A stretch of DNA of 10,242 nucleotides from Acidobacteriaceae bacterium (GTDB taxonomy: Bacteria > Acidobacteriota > Terriglobia > Terriglobales > Acidobacteriaceae): assembly GCA_003162495.1 (NCBI GenBank), contig PMOF01000181.1, positions 1 through 10,242 on the forward strand, given 5' to 3'. Position 1 is the first letter of the stretch, and each line of letters starts with the position of its first letter. The translations under genes and the position numbers were made by a program. Positions 6,058 through 10,242 of this stretch are shown here, piece by piece. The notes beneath the pieces are model-generated. The model saw only the letters and a list, made by a program, of their open reading frames with translations, ran no database searches and was not told the origin of the DNA.

Positions 6058-7659
6058 ATGAAACTTCGCGCCATCATTCTGCTGTTGAGCTTTGCGTCCG
6101 TTACCGCCTTCGCACAATTCCCACCTCAGATCAAAAATGTCGTAGTAATCGTCCAGGAAAATCGCACCCCCGACAATCTCTTCCACTATCTGACTCCGGC
6201 CTGCCCGCTGCCGCCCAATGCGGCGGGACTCGACGCGTGCACCCCTGCGCCGGTCACATCCAGTTGCTACAACATCGCACATTGCGGTGTCTCGAATCAG
6301 AATGGCGCGCCGGTTGCAGTCCCGTTAGCGCCGGCCCCGCTGTTCGGTAGTGCGCTGCCCCAGCACTCGCACTGGAGTTTCGAAAAAATGTGCGATCCGG
6401 ACCCCGCCACGCTTGTCTGCCGCAACGATGGCGCCTGGCAGATCACCATTCCTACCGGCGGTTCCTATGCCTACGTCGTAAACTCGGCCGTAACCAATTA
6501 CAACGGTTCCGCGGGCCACTTGCTTGACCCCTATCTGACCCTCGCCAAGGACTACGGATGGGCAAACTACATGTACCAGACTAATCAGGGACCCAGCTAC
6601 GCAGCCCACCAGTTCATCTTCTCCGGCACATCCGCGCCCACCGCGCAGGACGATGCAAATTCCACCTTCACCGCGGAAGACTTCAATTACATCTATGAGT
6701 CGGGCTGCCTCGCCCCCAAGGACGCTACCAACAACACGATCTCCCCCGCCATCGACTCTCCCCTCGCTGGCTGCTCCACATTCGATGACGGTTCGGTCAA
6801 AGAGTGCCCCGCCACCAACACTGCTCTGATTTACCCCACTGAGCCGGTCGGTTCCTTCTGTCAGTCCCACGCGACCATGGCCACCATCCTCGACCCGCAT
6901 TCCATCACCTGGAAGTATTACGCCTCAACGGCCGGCTCGCTGGCCACCGCGCCCGTTGCGTTCAAAGCCATTTGCGACCCCGCCTTCGTGAATCCCAACG
7001 GTGATCCGACATCCGCGCTTGAATGCACCGGAAAGGAATGGAATGCCAACGTCGACATTAAAAATCTAGGTACCGACATTCTGCGCGATATTTATAGCTG
7101 CGACCTTTCCAGGGTGAATTGGGCCATTCCCGACGATCGATGGTCCGACCATGCCGGCGGTGATGACTATTACGGTCCATCCTGGATCGCGGCCATTGTG
7201 AATGCCATCGGAACCACGAAGACGTGCCCGGCCGGAACCAAGGATGCCGGTCAGAATCTCTGGCAGAACACTGCAATTGTCGTCACCTGGGACGACTGGG
7301 GCGGGTGGACCGATCACGAATTGCCCTACATGGCCTCTGCGCTTCCCTGCAAATCCACCGATTGCCCTGGCGATTATCAGTATGGTTTCCGCGTCCCCAT
7401 GATGGTGGTCTCCGCATACACTCCGGCGGGTCTCATCAGCAATGAACGGCATGATTTCGGCAGCATCTTGCGGATGATCGAAGGCATCAACCACCTCACC
7501 GAGGGCGAGCTCGGCTTCGCGGACAAGCGCGCCACCACCGATCTCCACGAATTCTTCACGCTCCCCGCTCCCCGCGTCTACCACATCGTTCCCGCGCAGA
7601 AGAACGCCACCTTCTTCATGACGCTCACAGCCCCGGCCATCGAGCCCGACGACGATTAG
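6058..7659 (+). CDS. Exported phosphoesterase (phospholipase C / AcpA-type)
   Basis: This 533-residue protein belongs to the phosphoesterase family of phospholipase C and acid phosphatase AcpA, which hydrolyses phosphate esters outside the cytoplasm. Residues 1-19 are a Sec signal peptide (KLR, hydrophobic core, AFA-Q cleavage). VVVIVQENRTPDNLF (28-42) is the family N-terminal motif with metal ligands E34 and N35. QGPSYAAHQFIFSG (177-190) places S180 where the nucleophile is expected. WDDWGGWTDH (411-420) supplies the paired Asp metal ligands D412-D413, and GFRVPMMVVSAY (443-454) is the conserved C-terminal strand. It has many cysteines (for example 49, 61, 70, 76, 112, 121), consistent with disulfides outside the membrane. 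The start at 6058 has GGAGG 7 nt upstream; the frame is open 19 codons further, but that extension has no ribosome site and would bury the signal peptide. Substrate (phospholipid or phosphomonoester) is not determined. Confidence 0.87.
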   Translation: MKLRAIILLLSFASVTAFAQFPPQIKNVVVIVQENRTPDNLFHYLTPACPLPPNAAGLDACTPAPVTSSCYNIAHCGVSNQNGAPVAVPLAPAPLFGSALPQHSHWSFEKMCDPDPATLVCRNDGAWQITIPTGGSYAYVVNSAVTNYNGSAGHLLDPYLTLAKDYGWANYMYQTNQGPSYAAHQFIFSGTSAPTAQDDANSTFTAEDFNYIYESGCLAPKDATNNTISPAIDSPLAGCSTFDDGSVKECPATNTALIYPTEPVGSFCQSHATMATILDPHSITWKYYASTAGSLATAPVAFKAICDPAFVNPNGDPTSALECTGKEWNANVDIKNLGTDILRDIYSCDLSRVNWAIPDDRWSDHAGGDDYYGPSWIAAIVNAIGTTKTCPAGTKDAGQNLWQNTAIVVTWDDWGGWTDHELPYMASALPCKSTDCPGDYQYGFRVPMMVVSAYTPAGLISNERHDFGSILRMIEGINHLTEGELGFADKRATTDLHEFFTLPAPRVYHIVPAQKNATFFMTLTAPAIEPDDD

Positions 7660-7669
7660 ATCCGTCGGG
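7645..7669 (+). terminator. Possible weak terminator hairpin
   Basis: CCCGACG (7645-7651) and CGTCGGG (7663-7669) form a perfect 7-bp stem around an 11-nt loop that contains the phosphoesterase stop codon. There is no good T-run after it, so it may only be an end-protecting hairpin. Confidence 0.3.
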
Positions 7670-7762
7670 ACCCCCGGTTTCGAACTTCAAGCCATCACCG
7701 TCAAGTCCTCTCGACCGTGTCGATCTGGTGACCCCCTCGCGCTCACCAACCCGCGCCCGCCC

Positions 7763-7792
7763 GTGACATACTGCCGCAAATCGCGATACCCT
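7763..7792 (+). promoter_or_regulatory. Possible ilvE promoter
   Basis: GTGACA (7763-7768), close to the -35 consensus, is followed after 18 nt by TACCCT (7787-7792), a poor -10. Transcription would start near 7799, leaving a 5' UTR of about 40 nt before the preferred ilvE ATG. The -10 is weak, so this is tentative. Confidence 0.3.
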
Positions 7793-7838
7793 GTTAATGA
7801 TCCGAACCGAATGCGGACGAAGGGACCCTACCACCCCA

Positions 7839-8780
7839 ATGCCTATCCAAACCACGTCGAAAATCTGGCACAACGGAAACCTGATTCCCTGGGAGGACGC
7901 CACCCTCCACGTCATGAGCCACGTGATCCATTACGGCTCCAGCGTTTTTGAGGGCATCCGCTGCTATGGCCAGCCCCATGGCTCCGCCGTTTTCAGGCTT
8001 CCGGAACACATGCAGCGCCTGCTTGACTCGGCAAAGATTTATCGCATGGAGCTGCCCTTCACGCTCGAAGAGCTGTGCGCCGGCGTCGTCGATGTGATCG
8101 AGGCCAACGGCGTCGCGCCCTGCTACATCCGCCCCATCGTGCTGCGCGGCTACGGCGAAATCGGCGTCAGTCCCAAGGGTTCTCCCATCGAGGTCTACAT
8201 CGCCAACTTTCCCTGGGGCAAGTACATGCCCGGCCACGGCGGCGCGGATGTCTGCATCTCCAGTTGGAATCGCCTGGCCCCCAACACCATGCCCGCCCTC
8301 GCCAAGGCCGGCGCAAATTACATGAACTCGCAGCTCATCCGCATGGAAGCCGAAGTCAACGGTTACGCCGAAGGCATTGGGCTGGACGTCAACGGCCTGG
8401 TCAGCGAAGGTTCCGGCGAGAACATCTTCATCGTCCGCAACGGCGTGCTCTACACCCCTCCCCTGGCCAACTCCGCGCTCTCCGGCATCACTCGCGACAG
8501 CGTCCTCACCATCGCCCGCCACCTCGGCCTCTCGGTCACTGAGCAGGCCCTGCCCCGCGAGTTGCTCTACATCGCCGACGAGGTCTTCTTCACCGGAACC
8601 GCCGCCGAGATCTCGGGCATTCGCACCATTGACCGCATCGTCATCGGCGACGGCAAGCCGGGAGAGATCACCCAAAAAATCGCCGATGAATACCTTGGCA
8701 TTGCCAACGGCCTCAAGCCCGACCGCTTCGGCTGGCTCACGCCGGTGAACGTCACCGCCCACGAACCCGTAACCGTCTAG
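7839..8780 (+). CDS. ilvE: Branched-chain amino acid aminotransferase
   Basis: This 313-residue class IV PLP-dependent aminotransferase catalyses the last step of Val, Leu and Ile synthesis and the first of their breakdown, using glutamate/2-oxoglutarate in the cytoplasm. The sequence shows IWHNGNLIPWEDA near the start, YGSSVFEGIRCY (32-43), the Schiff-base lysine K156 in ALAKAGANYMNSQL, and GLDVNGLVSEGSGENIF (181-197) with E190 contacting the cofactor. The C-terminal VFFTGTAAEISGI matches the phosphate-binding end. Length is normal for IlvE (about 305-315). I start at 7839 because MPIQTTSKIWHNG matches the family N-terminus; an upstream ATG at 7797 adds 14 residues of no homology. AAGGGA lies 13 nt upstream, a little far. 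D-amino-acid transaminase or 4-amino-4-deoxychorismate lyase are less likely given the SEGSGENIF and KAGANY context. Confidence 0.93.
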   Translation: MPIQTTSKIWHNGNLIPWEDATLHVMSHVIHYGSSVFEGIRCYGQPHGSAVFRLPEHMQRLLDSAKIYRMELPFTLEELCAGVVDVIEANGVAPCYIRPIVLRGYGEIGVSPKGSPIEVYIANFPWGKYMPGHGGADVCISSWNRLAPNTMPALAKAGANYMNSQLIRMEAEVNGYAEGIGLDVNGLVSEGSGENIFIVRNGVLYTPPLANSALSGITRDSVLTIARHLGLSVTEQALPRELLYIADEVFFTGTAAEISGIRTIDRIVIGDGKPGEITQKIADEYLGIANGLKPDRFGWLTPVNVTAHEPVTV

Positions 8781-8810
8781 AAGCTTCTTCAAAAAACTAT
8801 CGTTGTATGA

Positions 8811-8871
8811 AGGGTACGGGCTTCAGCCCGTATATAAGTGCAGAAAAACGAGCGGGGCTTTAGCCCCTGAG
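8811..8871. repeat. Pair of REP-like palindromes
   Basis: Two short GC-rich palindromes lie between ilvE and pyrD: TACGGGCT-TC-AGCCCGTA (8815-8832) and GGGGCT-TT-AGCCCC (8854-8867), 21 nt apart. Both have the form G-rich arm, CTT, then AGCCC arm, as in paired REP/BIME-type elements. The segment starts 31 nt after the ilvE stop. I recall similar GGGCTTCAGCCC / GGGGCTTTAGCCCC pairs in Acidobacteriota intergenic DNA. They could also stabilise or end the ilvE transcript. Confidence 0.65.
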
Positions 8872-8929
8872 GGATTCAAAACCGGGGTCCACTGATGAAT
8901 CGCTCCCGAGCCAAGGAAGTTTGCCGCAC

Positions 8930-9856
8930 GTGAAGCCCGACATGAGAGTTCGGTTGGCCGGCCTGGAACTGGTCAACCCGATCATCGCCGCCAGCGGCAC
9001 CTTCGGATATGGCGTCGAGTTTGAAGAAATTGTCTCGCTCGAGCGCATCGGCGGATTCGTCACCAAAGGAATCTCGCTGCAACCAATGGCCGGCCACGCC
9101 GCGCCGCGCATTGTGCAAACGGCGGCCGGCATGCTCAACGCCATTGGATTGCAAAATGTCGGCGTCCAGGATTACATCGAGCGCAAGCTGCCGCCGCTCA
9201 AGCGTTATCCACTCTGCAAAGTCATCGTCAACGTTTTCGGCTGCACGGTGGGCGAGTACGTTTCTGTCATTGAGCGGCTCAATAAGGCCGAGGGCATCGC
9301 CGCCTATGAGTTGAACGTCTCCTGTCCCAATGTCCATGCCGGTGGAATGGCCTTCGGCGCCGATCCAAGCTCGCTCGAATATCTTGTTGGCCGCGCCAAA
9401 ACCGCCTCCCGCCGCCCCCTGATCGTCAAGCTTTCGCCCAACGTCACATCCATCGCCAACATGGCCAAGATCGCCGCCGGCGCAGGTGCGGATGCGGTAA
9501 GCCTGACCAACACTTTTCTCGCCATGTCGATCGACGTGGAGACGCGCATGCCGCGCCTCAGCAATGTCACCGGCGGCCTCTCCGGCCCGGCCATCAAGCC
9601 CATCGCCCTGCGCATGGTTTATGAGGCAGCCTGCGCCGTGACCATTCCCATTCTCGGCATGGGCGGCATCGTCACCGCGGAAGACGCGGTCGAATTCCTG
9701 CTCGCCGGCGCCACCGCCGTTCAAGTCGGCACCGCCAGCTACGCCGACCCTCGCGCCACCGAGCGCCTCGCCCGCAGCCTCGAATCCTGGTGCCGCAGCC
9801 ACGGGGTCGAGAAGGTCTCCTCCCTGACCGGCGCCCTCGAGATGCCGAAGGAGTGA
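8930..9856 (+). CDS. pyrD: Dihydroorotate dehydrogenase, class 1B catalytic subunit
   Basis: This 308-residue FMN enzyme oxidises dihydroorotate to orotate, the fourth step of pyrimidine synthesis, in the cytoplasm. It shows NPIIAASGTFGYG (16-28), FVTKG with K46, NAIGLQN (70-76), YELNVSCPNVHAGG (126-139) with the catalytic base Cys132, IVKLSPN (165-171) with K167, and FMN-phosphate segments GMGGI (233-237) and ATAVQVGTA (251-259). A catalytic Cys rather than Ser and the absence of an N-terminal membrane helix indicate class 1; length and motifs fit 1B, which pairs with an iron-sulfur/FAD subunit PyrK that is not in this window. No ATG has a good ribosome site. I choose GTG at 8930 (MKPDMRV..., AAGGA 12 nt upstream); TTG at 8921 or ATG at 8942 are alternatives. 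The two REP-like palindromes lie just upstream. Confidence 0.92.
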   Translation: MKPDMRVRLAGLELVNPIIAASGTFGYGVEFEEIVSLERIGGFVTKGISLQPMAGHAAPRIVQTAAGMLNAIGLQNVGVQDYIERKLPPLKRYPLCKVIVNVFGCTVGEYVSVIERLNKAEGIAAYELNVSCPNVHAGGMAFGADPSSLEYLVGRAKTASRRPLIVKLSPNVTSIANMAKIAAGAGADAVSLTNTFLAMSIDVETRMPRLSNVTGGLSGPAIKPIALRMVYEAACAVTIPILGMGGIVTAEDAVEFLLAGATAVQVGTASYADPRATERLARSLESWCRSHGVEKVSSLTGALEMPKE

Positions 9857-9971
9857 GCTGCTAAGCGGAAGAAATCGGAAGCCGAGCGCGAAACGGTCAG
9901 AGCTCTTGATGACAAGGTATGAATTGACTAGGCTGCGGCGGCGCCCCTCTCCTCTAGTGGATAGGCGCAAA

Positions 9972-10000
9972 TTGCTTTTTTCCCCATCCACGGCTATCAT
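9972..10000 (+). promoter_or_regulatory. Sigma70-like promoter of the Cys leader
   Basis: TTGCTT (9972-9977) and TATCAT (9995-10000, one mismatch to TATAAT) are separated by exactly 17 nt. Transcription would be expected to begin 6-7 nt after the -10, at 10006-10007, which is the leader-peptide ATG itself. The leader is therefore probably translated from a leaderless end; no Shine-Dalgarno is seen before it. Confidence 0.6.
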
Positions 10001-10006
10001 TTCTAT

Positions 10007-10060
10007 ATGAAGACGACGCCCTGTTGTCGCTGCTGTAAGCTGCTTCGCGCGCACAGGTGA
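10007..10060 (+). CDS. Cysteine-cluster leader peptide of an attenuator
   Basis: This 17-codon ORF reads MKTTPCCRCCKLLRAHR. Codons 6, 7, 9 and 10 are Cys (TGT TGT CGC TGC TGT), an extreme density for the rarest amino acids. Its likely role is to sense charged tRNA-Cys: ribosomes stall on the cluster when cysteine is short. It has no Shine-Dalgarno, and the predicted transcription start coincides with its ATG, so it is probably leaderless. A terminator hairpin starts 40 nt after its stop, followed by the next gene, the order expected of a transcription attenuator. Polycysteine leaderless short ORFs acting as cysteine attenuators are known from mycobacteria. This one has the same logic in what seems to be an unrelated phylum. 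Confidence 0.72.
   Translation: MKTTPCCRCCKLLRAHR
10039..10052 (+). promoter_or_regulatory. Candidate antiterminator segment
   Basis: GCTGCTTCGCGCGC, directly after the Cys codons and still inside the leader ORF, can pair with 10102-10115 (GCCCGCGATACAGC) at 11 of 14 positions. That target is the 5' arm of the terminator. A ribosome stalled on the Cys codons would leave most of this segment free to pair; one that reaches the stop codon would cover it and let the terminator form. Confidence 0.5.
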
Positions 10061-10097
10061 CCTGGGTTTGAAAGTCCGTTAGAAATTCAAGGTTTCC

Positions 10098-10142
10098 GAG
10101 AGCCCGCGATACAGCCCCTGCTGTCGCGGGCTTTCTGTTTTT
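10098..10142 (+). terminator. Attenuator (intrinsic terminator)
   Basis: The stem is AGCCCGCG (10101-10108) with CGCGGGCT (10125-10132), then a 2-nt AT bulge, then ACAGC (10111-10115) with GCTGT (10120-10124) and loop CCCT. Three further pairs (G10098-C10135, A10099-T10134, G10100-T10133) extend the base. It leads into a T-rich tract ending TGTTTTT (10136-10142). It lies between the Cys leader and the next start codon, so it must be read through or disrupted for that gene to be expressed. Confidence 0.82.
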
Positions 10143-10157
10143 GCAGAAAAGGAAAAC

Positions 10158-10242
10158 ATGACTCAAGCTGTTCCAGCAAAAGAAACGGGCGCTCAACGCG
10201 CCGAGCGACTTAAGCGCGAGAAGAACCCCTGGGAAGCCTTTG
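10158..10242 (+). CDS. Partial CDS, possible nitrite/sulfite reductase
   Basis: The first 28 codons of a gene running off the right edge begin MTQAVPAKETGAQRAERLKR and continue EKNPWEAF. The ATG at 10158 has AAGGAAAA ending about 1-5 nt before it, a workable ribosome site. The start lies 16 nt after the attenuator T-tract, so the gene is almost surely the one controlled by the Cys leader. The ERLKREKNPW stretch resembles the N-terminus of ferredoxin-dependent nitrite/sulfite reductases as I recall them, and sulfite reduction to sulfide for cysteine synthesis would fit the control. With no siroheme or iron-sulfur motif visible, this remains a suggestion; another sulfur-assimilation protein is possible. 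Confidence 0.45.
   Translation, partial: MTQAVPAKETGAQRAERLKREKNPWEAF

Noticed and set aside
7794..8792. Reverse-strand open frame of 332 codons opposite ilvE
   Set aside because: It mirrors ilvE almost exactly; composition is biased to Gly/Asp/Ala/Val without any recognisable domain.
8876..10054. Long reverse-strand open frame of 392 codons opposite pyrD
   Set aside because: It is antisense to a clear pyrD gene; the Gly/Ala/Asp/Glu-rich translation has no motif and is typical of an open complementary frame in GC-rich DNA.

Overview
The window is GC-rich and chromosomal in character. It has dense protein-coding genes on both strands and no phage, plasmid, IS or CRISPR genes. Protein flavour and the short palindromic intergenic repeats (an ACGGGCTTCAGCCCGT / GGGGCTTTAGCCCC pair, and a GGGTGACCCAC... 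element) remind me of Acidobacteriota (Terriglobia). This placement rests on recalled similarity, not on a search.

Layout: (i) 169-393 (-), a DUF2905 small membrane protein, divergent from 487-1698 (+), a pore-loop ion channel (K+ channel-like). (ii) 1729-2694 (-), a PfkB-family fructokinase-like sugar kinase, and 2871-3590 (-), a class I SAM methyltransferase. (iii) 3882-5147 (+), an Nramp-superfamily metal transporter with non-canonical metal-site motifs, followed by a dual-hairpin repeat. (iv) 5225-5590 (-), a four-helix membrane protein whose C-terminus looks damaged. (v) about 470 bp without a convincing gene (5591-6057), then 6058-7659 (+), an exported phosphoesterase of the phospholipase C / AcpA type. 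(vi) 7839-8780 (+), branched-chain aminotransferase ilvE; a pair of REP-like palindromes; 8930-9856 (+), dihydroorotate dehydrogenase pyrD (class 1B). (vii) 9972-10157, a regulatory leader, then the first 28 codons of a gene cut by the window edge.

The best find is the leader at the right edge. A sigma70-like promoter (TTGCTT-17-TATCAT) sits so that transcription should begin on or next to the ATG of a 17-codon ORF, MKTTPCCRCCKLLRAHR, which has four Cys codons in a cluster of five. Downstream lies a strong intrinsic terminator. A 14-nt segment just after the Cys codons is complementary (11 of 14) to the terminator's 5' arm. The next gene, with a good Shine-Dalgarno, starts 16 nt after the terminator's T-tract. 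Together this reads as a complete cysteine-responsive ribosome-stalling attenuator, with a leaderless leader peptide. The N-terminus of the controlled gene resembles nitrite/sulfite reductases, which would fit cysteine synthesis, but only 28 residues are visible.

The genes are mostly independent housekeeping units (metal/ion transport, sugar phosphorylation, branched-chain amino acid and pyrimidine synthesis) rather than one operon. A second notable point is a 42-bp in-frame, hairpin-forming insertion that duplicates the sugar-binding LGGAP motif of the kinase.
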